Virus record (IMG/VR): IMGVR_UViG_3300006805_000206
Span: 1 to 20,620 of that record
Strand: one strand, 5' to 3'
DNA from: a virus
Length of the DNA: 20,620 bases
The number at the start of each line of letters is the position of its first letter. The first letter of the stretch is position 1. This document shows positions 15,128 to 20,586 of the stretch, piece after piece. The position numbers and the translations under genes are program-made. Below the pieces are notes generated by a model, which saw only the letters and a program-made list of their open reading frames with translations, ran no database searches and was not told the origin of the DNA.

Positions 15128-15156
15128 AGGCTACCACGGAACGCCGGGAATCGCAA
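15128..15156 (-). promoter_or_regulatory. Leaderless promoter of the terminase large subunit gene
   Basis: TTGCGA (15156-15151) and TAGCCT (15133-15128) are 17 bases apart; the ATG follows after six bases (CTCAGC). There is no Shine-Dalgarno. The -35 overlaps the end of the upstream terminator's T-rich tract. Confidence 0.6.
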
Positions 15157-15193
15157 AAGGAAAGGCGGGTGGGGCAACCACTCCCAACCCGCC
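15154..15193 (-). terminator. Intrinsic terminator between TerS and TerL
   Basis: The minus-strand stem GGCGGGTTGGG pairs with CCCCACCCGCC (one mismatch) around an eight-base loop (15193-15164), followed by TTTCCTTTTG. It separates the TerS and TerL units and abuts the TerL promoter. Confidence 0.6.
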
Positions 15194-15220
15194 AAGCCCG
15201 GATTCGTGTCGGGCCCCATC

Positions 15221-15248
15221 GCTCTATCCCGGTGGGCGGGGGTGTCAA
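15221..15248 (-). promoter_or_regulatory. Promoter candidate after TerS, reading into the terminator
   Basis: A perfect TTGACA (15248-15243) lies just after the TerS stop; TAGAGC (15226-15221) is 16 bases downstream and is a poor -10. A transcript would meet the 15193-15154 terminator within about 60 bases. The weak -10 keeps confidence low. Confidence 0.35.
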
Positions 15249-15251
15249 GCC

Positions 15252-15731
15252 CTACCCCGCAGCCTCCGCCTCCATCGCCGCAAGTTGCGCCTGCAACTCC
15301 GCATAGCGCGCGTTCGCCTCGGCTAATCCGGCTTCGGCTTCGGCTACGTCGGCGGCCTTGGTGGTGAGAGTGCCGCTGACTTCGGTCTTCTTCGTGGCCG
15401 CAAGTCCGGCCCGATCCAGTGCGTTCTGGAGGGCCTTCACCTGCTGCGGGGTCGCTTCGGACACCCCGAGCGCGATATCCAACTCAGTGTCAATCAGATC
15501 GGGGACGCGCTGTAAAAGCCGTTCCTTCGCCATTTCCAGCGTATCGCCCGCGACGGCATTGAGGGCGGCCCGGACGTGAGGCTTAGCGAGGTGCAGGGCC
15601 ACGTTCTGAAACGTCATGCCAAGCTCAGCCGCAATCTTCCGGCATGAAAGCCCATCAATCCGCAGTTGAGCTATGTGCCGTTCGGTCGCCGTCCATTCCG
15701 GCCCGTCAAGGCTCGTCAAGTCACTCGGCAT
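15252..15731 (-). CDS. Terminase small subunit
   Basis: A 159-residue protein directly upstream of TerL. Residues about 13-50 form a helix-turn-helix (WTATERHIAQLRIDGLSCRK, then AAELGMTFQNVALHL), which would bind the packaging site. The central helical region (KERLLQRVPDLIDTELDIAL...) suits oligomerisation, and the C-terminal 45 residues are an Ala/Glu-rich coiled coil. I chose ATG 15731 because GGAGG lies five bases upstream; an in-frame GTG at 15737 is less well placed. It overlaps the end of the upstream gene by 11 bases. The family is inferred from position and the HTH plus oligomerisation layout. Confidence 0.8.
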   Translation of the reverse strand: MPSDLTSLDGPEWTATERHIAQLRIDGLSCRKIAAELGMTFQNVALHLAKPHVRAALNAVAGDTLEMAKERLLQRVPDLIDTELDIALGVSEATPQQVKALQNALDRAGLAATKKTEVSGTLTTKAADVAEAEAGLAEANARYAELQAQLAAMEAEAAG

Positions 15732-16071
15732 GGTCACCTCCCTGAATCCCCGTCAATCGCCCCACGTTGCCCCCAGTTCCACTTCCAGACTCGCCCCCTG
15801 CCTCTACCCATACCGAAGCCTGACGCGTCTCCAGGAGCCCATTAGGACCCTTTCCGGAGGTTCGCACTTCCTCGGCCCTCGCGAGCCTCGCAAGCGCCCC
15901 TGCTACGGTCTCACGCCCGCTGCTATCGACGGCCGCCGCGAGGGTGAGCACCTGCCCAAGCGTTGCCTCCAAAGCAGACAACCGCTGTTGCAGGCACCCG
16001 TTGGCCTCCTCCAGGTGGGCGAGGTGCGACCGGATATCGGCCATGTCGTCAAAGGGCATCGGGTCACTCAT
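15721..16071 (-). CDS. Unrecognised small protein with coiled coil, upstream of TerS
   Basis: A 116-residue protein (MSDPMPFDDMADIRSHLAHL...). Residues 10-45 are a heptad-like coiled coil (LEEANGCLQQRLSALEATLG) and the C-terminus from about 75 is Gly/Ser-rich and likely unstructured. No motif recognised. I chose ATG 16071 rather than the longer upstream frame because a promoter -10 ends six bases before it, matching the leaderless pattern of other genes here, and because the upstream frame runs through a terminator. It is first in a two-gene unit with TerS, so a packaging-related or late regulatory role is possible but not shown. Confidence 0.65.
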   Translation of the reverse strand: MSDPMPFDDMADIRSHLAHLEEANGCLQQRLSALEATLGQVLTLAAAVDSSGRETVAGALARLARAEEVRTSGKGPNGLLETRQASVWVEAGGESGSGTGGNVGRLTGIQGGDHAE

Positions 16072-16077
16072 GCCCAT

Positions 16078-16106
16078 ACCGTAGCCCCAACGGCCGGAAG
16101 TGGCAA
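16078..16106 (-). promoter_or_regulatory. Leaderless promoter of the TerS unit
   Basis: TTGCCA (16106-16101) and TACGGT (16083-16078) are 17 bases apart, with ATG after six bases (ATGGGC). No Shine-Dalgarno. It starts just after the terminator at 16112-16145. Confidence 0.6.
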
Positions 16107-16111
16107 GTAGG

Positions 16112-16145
16112 CAAAAACACGAGAGGCCGGCACCATGCCGACCTC
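16112..16145 (-). terminator. Intrinsic terminator after the replication unit
   Basis: On the minus strand GAGGTCGGCA and TGCCGGCCTC form a 10-bp stem (one G-U pair) with a three-base loop (16145-16123), followed by TCGTG and TTTTT (16117-16113). It separates replication from packaging genes. Confidence 0.7.
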
Positions 16146-16183
16146 CGGGGCGTCTCAATACTTCGGGGCCATCCCCTCGCCCA
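16112..16183 (-). ncRNA. Candidate small RNA of about 70 nt (promoter to terminator)
   Basis: A good promoter (16189-16217) would start transcription near 16183 and the terminator ends it at about 16112, leaving a short transcript with no substantial ORF. It contains a GGGGATGGCCCC hairpin and a five-codon ATG-to-TGA frame (MAPKY, 16172-16155) whose Shine-Dalgarno is poor. It could be a phage sRNA or an attenuated leader to the TerS unit. Start site is estimated, not seen. Confidence 0.4.
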
Positions 16184-16188
16184 CCTGG

Positions 16189-16217
16189 AGAGTATCCGGG
16201 GGAGCGGTGGGGGTCAA
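16189..16217 (-). promoter_or_regulatory. Sigma70-like promoter upstream of the terminator
   Basis: TTGACC (16217-16212) and TACTCT (16194-16189) are 17 bases apart. The -35 overlaps the TGA stop of the preceding gene. The transcript would run straight into the 16145-16112 terminator. Confidence 0.55.
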
Positions 16218-16441
16218 GGGTCCCTGATTGCCCTCCGCCATCCTTGCGCTGGCGATGCCTGCACGACAGGAACCGGCGGGCCATCTGGTTCCATCTGAAA
16301 GTCAACCGCTTTCTCAAACTGCTCCGTTAGAACTCTATCAAGTTCCTTCTCGTACTCCTCATCAACCGGCGTATCGTCGGCCACCACCTGCCCCCACTCC
16401 GGTTTCGGCCGGTTGATGTACTTCGTCCATGCATCGTTCAT
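16214..16441 (-). CDS. Small acidic unrecognised protein after DnaB
   Basis: A 75-residue protein starting at ATG 16441, overlapping the helicase stop (TAATG), with GGAGG eight bases upstream. It begins MNDAWTKYINRPKPEWGQVV and has an acidic helix (VDEEYEKELDRVLTEQFEKA) followed by a Pro-rich tail. It is the last gene of the replication unit before a promoter and terminator. No family recognised; a helicase partner is a guess from position only. Confidence 0.6.
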   Translation of the reverse strand: MNDAWTKYINRPKPEWGQVVADDTPVDEEYEKELDRVLTEQFEKAVDFQMEPDGPPVPVVQASPAQGWRRAIRDP

Positions 16442-17772
16442 TATTGACCTCCAAAGCGGGTAGTTGCAGCGTGCCAGTTGGTGAGTACGGTGGCGGCGCT
16501 CTCACCCTCGCGGTTCTTGGCTACGATGATTTCGGCCTTCCCGACGTTCTCCCCTGGATAGTACACCTCGTCACGGTAGACAAAGAGGATCTTGTTCGCA
16601 TCCTGTTCGATAGCCCCCGATTCCCGAAGATCCGACATGATGGGCCGCTTATCCTTCCGGTCTTCACACCCCCGGTTGAGTTGCGACACCGCAATCACGG
16701 TGATCCCGAGATCCATCGCCAACGCCTTCAGGGACCGGGAGACCGCCGCCACCGCCTGCTCACGAGGTAGGCCCTTCTGTCCCTCAATCAGTTGCAGGTA
16801 GTCCACCACCAGCAACTTCAATGGGTTCCCCCTACGTTCTGCCTGAATCGCCAGACGCTTCGCCTTGGCCTTCAGGAGTCCGATTGGGCTTGACGTGTCG
16901 TCCTGAATCCAGATCGGCAACCCGCGCAACCAGTCGAAAGCGTTCCCCAAAGCTACCAAATCGTAGTCGGTCACCCGTCCATCCCGGATTTTGTCACCAA
17001 AGACCCCGGAGTTCGCCGACAGTTGACGTTTGGCCAGTTCTACGCGGGACATTTCCAGGGACATGATAGCGACGCCCCATCCCGCAGTTGCAACCGCCAC
17101 CGCAATCTGTAGGGCCAGTGCCGATTTCCCCATGGCAGGGCGGCCCGCAACAACCCAAAGCTGACCCGGTTCCATGGGCCCGGTCTTCTGGTCAAGGTCG
17201 GGAAGTCCGGTGGACACGCCCACCACATCGCCAGCATCAAAGCGTTGTTTCCGGGTTACAGTGTCTTCCATCGCCTCGTTGAGCGCATCCTCCAGAATGG
17301 TCCAGTCGGCGGACGGGGCGCACTCAGCGATCTTGCTTGACAGGCTTTCAACGCTGGCAATCAGCGTATGCGTGTCTACCCCATCGTCCTGGGCGTCGTG
17401 GATCAACTGGTGCGCGGCAAAAATGGCTTGTCGGCGAATCGACTTGGCTTTCAACCGCTTCGCCACAGCGACCACCGCCTCCACCGACGGGCAGTGGTTC
17501 GGCAGTTGGCAGATATAGGAAAACCCGCCAAGGTCCTGCTGTTTTTCCGGGCTCATTCCTTCCATTCTCGACAGCACCACCGAGAACTGGGGCAACTCCT
17601 GATCTGCCACCATCCTGGAAAAGAACGCAAACAACGCCGCATGATTCGGGGCATGGAAGTCGGCGACCGTCAGAACGGACGCCACCTCCTGCTGTAGACT
17701 GGTATCCACCATGATACCGCCCAATACCAGGCGTTCATCCTCGACAGAAGTGGGAAGGGCTACGGGGTTCAT
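16441..17772 (-). CDS. dnaB: Replicative DNA helicase, DnaB family
   Basis: A 443-residue protein with the full DnaB layout. Residues about 8-105 are the N-terminal helical domain (EDERLVLGGIMVDTSLQQEV...), then a linker, then the RecA-like motor with Walker A GRPAMGKSA at 210-218, Walker B LLVVDYLQL at 320-328, SQLNR at 363-367 and DLRESGAIEQDAN at 381-393. It would unwind phage DNA at the fork as a hexamer. I chose ATG 17772 because it overlaps the initiator stop as ATGA with AGAGG upstream and matches the usual DnaB N-terminus; the longer frame reads into the previous gene. Gene context with an O-like initiator supports phage-directed replication. Confidence 0.95.
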   Translation of the reverse strand: MNPVALPTSVEDERLVLGGIMVDTSLQQEVASVLTVADFHAPNHAALFAFFSRMVADQELPQFSVVLSRMEGMSPEKQQDLGGFSYICQLPNHCPSVEAVVAVAKRLKAKSIRRQAIFAAHQLIHDAQDDGVDTHTLIASVESLSSKIAECAPSADWTILEDALNEAMEDTVTRKQRFDAGDVVGVSTGLPDLDQKTGPMEPGQLWVVAGRPAMGKSALALQIAVAVATAGWGVAIMSLEMSRVELAKRQLSANSGVFGDKIRDGRVTDYDLVALGNAFDWLRGLPIWIQDDTSSPIGLLKAKAKRLAIQAERRGNPLKLLVVDYLQLIEGQKGLPREQAVAAVSRSLKALAMDLGITVIAVSQLNRGCEDRKDKRPIMSDLRESGAIEQDANKILFVYRDEVYYPGENVGKAEIIVAKNREGESAATVLTNWHAATTRFGGQ

Positions 17773-18989
17773 GCGGTCCTCTGGTGCCCACTGATGGGCG
17801 TGTAGTTGCGATAGGCTGAAATAAACATGGATCTTGCCTGCTTTTCGGTGTAGTCGTTCAGCATCCCGAGTTGGTTCCATCCCCCGGCGGCCCGGATGGC
17901 GGCGACGGTACGGGGCGGGATATCTTCAGGCAGGACCTTGATACCTCCCGACCTGCGTTTGATGAGGGACTCCCAGATGGTAGCGGGGTCCTCTGGGGGT
18001 GCGGTTTGCGCCGGGGTACTGCTCTTGATTTGTCCTTCCGCCCACGGGATCGCCTCCTCCAATCGCTCAGCGATGTTGCCGGCTACCATCAGGTTCCCGA
18101 TGCCCTGATACTTCCGCTCGCTCCCCCGTGCCCTGCCTTGTAGCCATAGATGCTGGCCTTTTTCGTCTTGGCAGTCAAAGGCCCACCGAATCAAAGTCAT
18201 CAGGTTTTCGGGCGTGGTTCTCAACAACGCCGGTCCAATCGCCGCAATCGCTTCTTTCGTGGGCTCCGCATCGCAGGCCGGCTTATGGATTCGGTACTGC
18301 GCCCACACCTTCCTGATTGCTTCGTCGTTGTTCGCCTTCTCGGCCGCTTTCTTCGGCTTTCTGGGGATGGCCACAGTGTCGGCAGAACCCTGATTGAAGA
18401 GGCCCAACGGTGTATTCGTGGCCTCCTTCGCCGTTGATTCTGGGGCAGAGGTCGGGATTGCTTGTGGAGGGGCACATGGGGCGGGCTCCGGGACGGGGGG
18501 AAGGGTGCCGACCGGGACGGGCGGCACACTCTCTTGTTTCTTCTCTGAGTCTGGATCTGCTTCTGAGTCTGCTTCTGGTAGAGGAAAGGCGCGCGCGCGA
18601 GGTGGCTCACTTTTGGCCCAAACTTGGCTCACTTCTGGCTCAACTTTGGCACCCCTATCAAACAGTTCTCCGCTTTCAACCGTACCCGACTGGCTCACTT
18701 CTGGTACCGCAACTTTGCGAGTGGTGGCCCGCTTTTGGCTCGCTTTTGGCTCACGGATACCAAGCACCGCGCCAACCTCCTCCAGAAGCGTGACCGCTGA
18801 CCGGCGATTCCACCCGAGGAACGCCGCCAACTTCCGCTCTGACATCACATCGTCGCGGTCGATCTGCCATGACAAGTCAAACTGCGCCCACCACTCAGGG
18901 GCGGGATTCTCCGGCGTCCATTGTGCGGAATAGTGGACAGGCTCCCAGGACATCGCGGGAACCTTCATCCAACCGCCACGGAGGCTCAC
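17769..18989 (-). CDS. O-like replication initiator with internal iterons
   Basis: A 406-residue protein upstream of DnaB. Residues about 30-75 (PEWWAQFDLSWQIDRDDVMS then KLAAFLGWNRRSAVTLLEEV) resemble the winged-helix N-terminal domain of phage replication initiators ('...s.r.La..lGWs...v..lL'). A long Pro/Glu/Ser-rich linker spans about 80-245, and a helical C-terminal domain (RKVWAQYRIHKPACDAEPTK onward) includes GIGNLMVAGNIAERLEEA, probably for helicase contact. The linker DNA carries the 11-bp-phased repeats at 18603-18757, as the lambda O gene carries its origin. The GTG at 18989 overlaps the previous TGA (GTGA); an ATG at 18968 is an alternative start. Confidence 0.78.
   Translation of the reverse strand: MSLRGGWMKVPAMSWEPVHYSAQWTPENPAPEWWAQFDLSWQIDRDDVMSERKLAAFLGWNRRSAVTLLEEVGAVLGIREPKASQKRATTRKVAVPEVSQSGTVESGELFDRGAKVEPEVSQVWAKSEPPRARAFPLPEADSEADPDSEKKQESVPPVPVGTLPPVPEPAPCAPPQAIPTSAPESTAKEATNTPLGLFNQGSADTVAIPRKPKKAAEKANNDEAIRKVWAQYRIHKPACDAEPTKEAIAAIGPALLRTTPENLMTLIRWAFDCQDEKGQHLWLQGRARGSERKYQGIGNLMVAGNIAERLEEAIPWAEGQIKSSTPAQTAPPEDPATIWESLIKRRSGGIKVLPEDIPPRTVAAIRAAGGWNQLGMLNDYTEKQARSMFISAYRNYTPISGHQRTA
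18603..18757. repeat. Iteron-like repeats in 11-bp phase, candidate replication origin
   Basis: On the plus strand the unit TGGCTCACTTYTGG occurs at 18603, 18625 and 18691, with close variants at 18614, 18636, 18725 and 18736 and a partial copy at 18747. Steps are mostly 11 bp or multiples (11, 11, 11, 55, 34, 11, 11). Because 11 is not a multiple of three, the copies fall in different reading frames of the initiator gene, so the conservation is in DNA, not protein. The initiator's own DNA-binding domain is encoded just before. Confidence 0.65.
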
Positions 18990-19153
18990 CCCTGAACCTG
19001 CTGAGCCTGCTTTGCGCCAAGCAAGACAAGAGCACAGAGGGCGGTGCTGAACGGCTCCAGGGTCTCCCTTCGCCGTGCGTTCACCACGTCCACAACGCGG
19101 GGGTCAAGGGTGACATTCTTGGGGATGTGGTTTCGAGTCTGAGTCTCTGCCAT
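18986..19153 (-). CDS. Small ribbon-helix-helix-like protein, first gene of replication unit
   Basis: A 55-residue protein (MAETQTRNHIPKNVTLDPRV...). The segment KNVTLDPRVVDVVNARRRET followed by LEPFSTALCALVLLGAKQAQ matches the strand-helix-turn-helix shape of CopG/Arc-type proteins ('v.Ldp.v...v......e.fS.al..l...g'). It would bind DNA as a dimer, perhaps regulating its own unit. I chose ATG 19153 over a longer frame because a sigma70 promoter lies 16-44 bases upstream and GAGG precedes the ATG. It is shown only by pattern, so the DNA-binding role is a likely inference. Confidence 0.7.
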   Translation of the reverse strand: MAETQTRNHIPKNVTLDPRVVDVVNARRRETLEPFSTALCALVLLGAKQAQQVQG

Positions 19154-19168
19154 GATTACCTCAACGCC

Positions 19169-19197
19169 ATAGTAGCATAGGAGAGATAGTAAGTCAA
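19169..19197 (-). promoter_or_regulatory. Sigma70-like promoter of the replication unit
   Basis: TTGACT (19197-19192) and TACTAT (19174-19169) are 17 bases apart, a strong match. The start point falls a few bases before the GAGG Shine-Dalgarno, so the leader is very short. The -35 overlaps the TGA stop of the upstream gene. Confidence 0.75.
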
Positions 19198-19670
19198 CCC
19201 GCAACCACCGCCCACCCCGCATGAATCGCCCTCACAAGCTTCAACGTGGGCAATCGCCCACAAGCCGCTTCCATCTCCTGAACCCGCGCTGCCTCCCGCT
19301 CCAGCTCGATCTCGGCGACCAGGTGGGCGTACCACTCGCGGCCGGCCCATTCGGTGGTAGTGCGGGCGCATAGGGCCGCGACTTCGGCGAGGGTGGCGGG
19401 TGCGCCCATCGGGAGGAGCAGGATCTCATCCAGGGCGAGCCACGACAGCAGCGACGCGCCGATCTCCGTGGTGGGCGCATGGTCACCGACGAGCCACAGG
19501 TAGAGGTCCATCGGCCCCCACGCCACATCCACCGCCTGCAGTTCCACCAGGAGCCCCCGGATTACCGCCGCCGGTCCCGAGAGCGCATCCACCGGGATGG
19601 CCGCAACACAAGCAGGCACTTCGCCCCGTTCAAGGCACCACCCCAGGATCATGCGCTCGGGTTCAATCAT
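19194..19670 (-). CDS. Stand-alone DnaB N-terminal-domain-like protein
   Basis: A 158-residue helical protein. The first 60 residues (MIEPERMILGWCLERGEVPA ... PVDALSGPAAVIRGLLVELQ) follow the DnaB N-domain pattern 'E..vLG.lL.....l......ed F......i...l..l', then AWGPMDLYLWLVGD matches 'pvDl..v...L'. There is no Walker motif. The second half is helical and charged (EIELEREAARVQEMEAACGR). I chose ATG 19670 with AGGGGG upstream over a TTG at 19685. It lies upstream of the replication genes, so a helicase-binding or helicase-regulating role is possible. The match is by eye only. Confidence 0.6.
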   Translation of the reverse strand: MIEPERMILGWCLERGEVPACVAAIPVDALSGPAAVIRGLLVELQAVDVAWGPMDLYLWLVGDHAPTTEIGASLLSWLALDEILLLPMGAPATLAEVAALCARTTTEWAGREWYAHLVAEIELEREAARVQEMEAACGRLPTLKLVRAIHAGWAVVAG

Positions 19671-19703
19671 GTGGCCCCCTTTCAACGGACGTGGCGGGTG
19701 ACT

Positions 19704-19727
19704 AAAAAACCGGTGGACCCTGGCCCA
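19704..19727 (-). terminator. Weak terminator-like hairpin with T6
   Basis: Directly after the stop of the 71-residue gene, TGGGC and GTCCA form a five-base stem with a four-base loop (19727-19714), followed by CCGG and six T residues (19709-19704). The stem is short, so read-through into the next gene is likely. Confidence 0.35.
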
Positions 19728-19943
19728 TCAGGCGGCGAGTTCAAACATCACGCCCTCGGGGTAGTCGTCTGGTACAACGAAGTCATACACGTCTCCGAAG
19801 CGATGATCGACGACCTTGCCGGCCCAGTTACCCGCGCCGTCGTCCACCTCGAAGGTCATGCCACGAAAGGTCAGCAGGTCGGTCCCCAGGTTCTTGGAGA
19901 CGACGGCTTGGGCGGCTGCGCGGGTGGTGTTGGATTTGGACAT
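19728..19943 (-). CDS. Small unrecognised early protein
   Basis: A 71-residue acidic protein (MSKSNTTRAAAQAVVSKNLG ...). It has a short N-terminal helix, then a strand-rich part with LLTFRGMTFEVDDGAGNWAG and a C-terminal DDYPEGVMFELAA. No motif recognised. The ATG at 19943 has GGAG seven bases upstream. It lies behind the promoter and operator-like repeat at 19989-20029 with a 5' leader of about 40 nt, the same layout as the 58-residue gene at 20379-20555, which suggests common control. Confidence 0.6.
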   Translation of the reverse strand: MSKSNTTRAAAQAVVSKNLGTDLLTFRGMTFEVDDGAGNWAGKVVDHRFGDVYDFVVPDDYPEGVMFELAA

Positions 19944-19975
19944 CTGGGACTCCGTGAGCGGGTGGGGTTGTTCTC

Positions 19976-20009
19976 ACCTCGCCCCATCAATATGCCCTGC
20001 CATCAGTCA
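19976..20009 (-). repeat. Promoter-proximal repeat, copy 1
   Basis: 27 of 34 bases match the copy at 20587-20620. Both contain CATATT (minus strand) and TGACTGAT with seven bases between, and both lie 43-44 bases before an ATG. Confidence 0.7.
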
Positions 20010-20017
20010 CCGTGCAA
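19989..20017 (-). promoter_or_regulatory. Promoter candidate for the 19728-19943 gene
   Basis: TTGCAC (20017-20012) and CATATT (19994-19989) are 17 bases apart. The -10 is conserved in the second repeat copy; the -35 of that copy is beyond the window. Confidence 0.5.
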
Positions 20018-20029
20018 CCGATAACTGAT
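20002..20029. promoter_or_regulatory. Operator-like inverted repeat around the -35
   Basis: ATCAGTCA (20002-20009) and TAACTGAT (20022-20029) form an inverted repeat with one mismatch and a 12-bp spacer that contains the -35. The first half-site recurs at 20613-20620. Confidence 0.5.
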
Positions 20030-20047
20030 AGATGGGCCAAAATAGTT

Positions 20048-20293
20048 TCAGACCTCCGAAACCTTGGCCACCTCCGCCCGCAACTCGGCGACGTGCGCGC
20101 GCTCTTTCTCGCCGGTGACCAGATCCCGGATGAAGGTGGACGGCTTTGTCTCCAGCCAAGCGGCCACATCCGGGCGCACCGACGCCCAAATGCGGACGAG
20201 CTTTTGACCGGGAGGGAGCGGCTTTTTGCCTCCGCCCTTGTTTCCTGGGACACCGCCGCGTCCGCGACGGGGTTCGGGGGTCTCGCTGTCCAC
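20048..20293 (-). CDS. Small basic protein, possible ribbon-helix-helix type
   Basis: An 81-residue protein with GTG start at 20293 behind GAGGAG. The N-terminus is Arg/Gly/Pro-rich and basic (RRGRGGVPGNKGGGKKPLPP), likely unstructured and nucleic-acid binding. It is followed by VRIWASVRPDVAAWLETKPS and FIRDLVTGEKE, which resembles an RHH unit ('v.v.p.v...l......sfIRd.v'). The C-terminus is a short charged helix. It is next to the operator-like repeats and is a candidate to bind them, which is speculation from position. Confidence 0.6.
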   Translation of the reverse strand: MDSETPEPRRGRGGVPGNKGGGKKPLPPGQKLVRIWASVRPDVAAWLETKPSTFIRDLVTGEKERAHVAELRAEVAKVSEV

Positions 20294-20336
20294 TGACTAC
20301 TCCTCGGCCGAAAGTACGGCCTTCTACGCCGTCAAG

Positions 20337-20363
20337 CCCGCCCCTTTGCAGGGAGCGGGCGGG
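20337..20363 (-). other. GC-rich hairpin between two small genes
   Basis: CCCGCCC and GGGCGGG form a seven-base stem with a 13-base loop just after the 58-residue gene. No T tract follows, so it is not a canonical intrinsic terminator; it may slow or protect the transcript. Confidence 0.3.
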
Positions 20364-20378
20364 TTAGATCTGTGACTG

Positions 20379-20555
20379 TTACCGCAAACCTGCCAACTTT
20401 TCGGCCTCAAAAACGGCCTTGGCCTTGGTTTTGTGGGAGCCCATGTAGGCATCAGAGGTAGGGCCGATCCGGTAGATTTGCCACCGGCCGGTACCGGACC
20501 CAAACTCAACTTCGTAGGTGTCAAATCCGCTTCCGATGGTGACGCTGGTGCTCAT
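20379..20555 (-). CDS. Small unrecognised protein of 58 residues
   Basis: Open frame from ATG 20555 to TAA 20379 encoding MSTSVTIGSGFDTYEVEFGS then a Trp-containing strand (GRWQIYRIGPTSDAYMG) and a helix KTKAKAVFEAEKLAGL. The pattern of two to three strands followed by a helix carrying 'KTKAKA' is reasonable for a small phage protein. The Shine-Dalgarno is weak (GAGAAA). It lies 43 bases behind the repeat at 20587-20620, which matches the promoter layout of the 71-residue gene, and this supports it as a real gene. Function unknown. Confidence 0.6.
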   Translation of the reverse strand: MSTSVTIGSGFDTYEVEFGSGTGRWQIYRIGPTSDAYMGSHKTKAKAVFEAEKLAGLR

Positions 20556-20586
20556 GGGTTTCTCGTTGCGGCGGTTGGTTGATTCC

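Noticed and set aside
15118-15219. A 33-codon frame (MGPDTNPGLAG...) ending in an ATGA overlap with the TerL start.
   Set aside because: It runs through the terminator stem and the TerL promoter, has no ribosome site, and its composition reflects the hairpin.
18590-18600. Alternating GCGCGCGCGC tract next to the iterons.
   Set aside because: Short, inside Arg/Ala codons, and with no independent sign of function.
20324-20524. A 66-codon minus-strand frame overlapping the 58-residue gene.
   Set aside because: Low-complexity Pro/Arg/Lys composition and no ribosome site; the overlapping frame from 20555 fits the promoter layout better.
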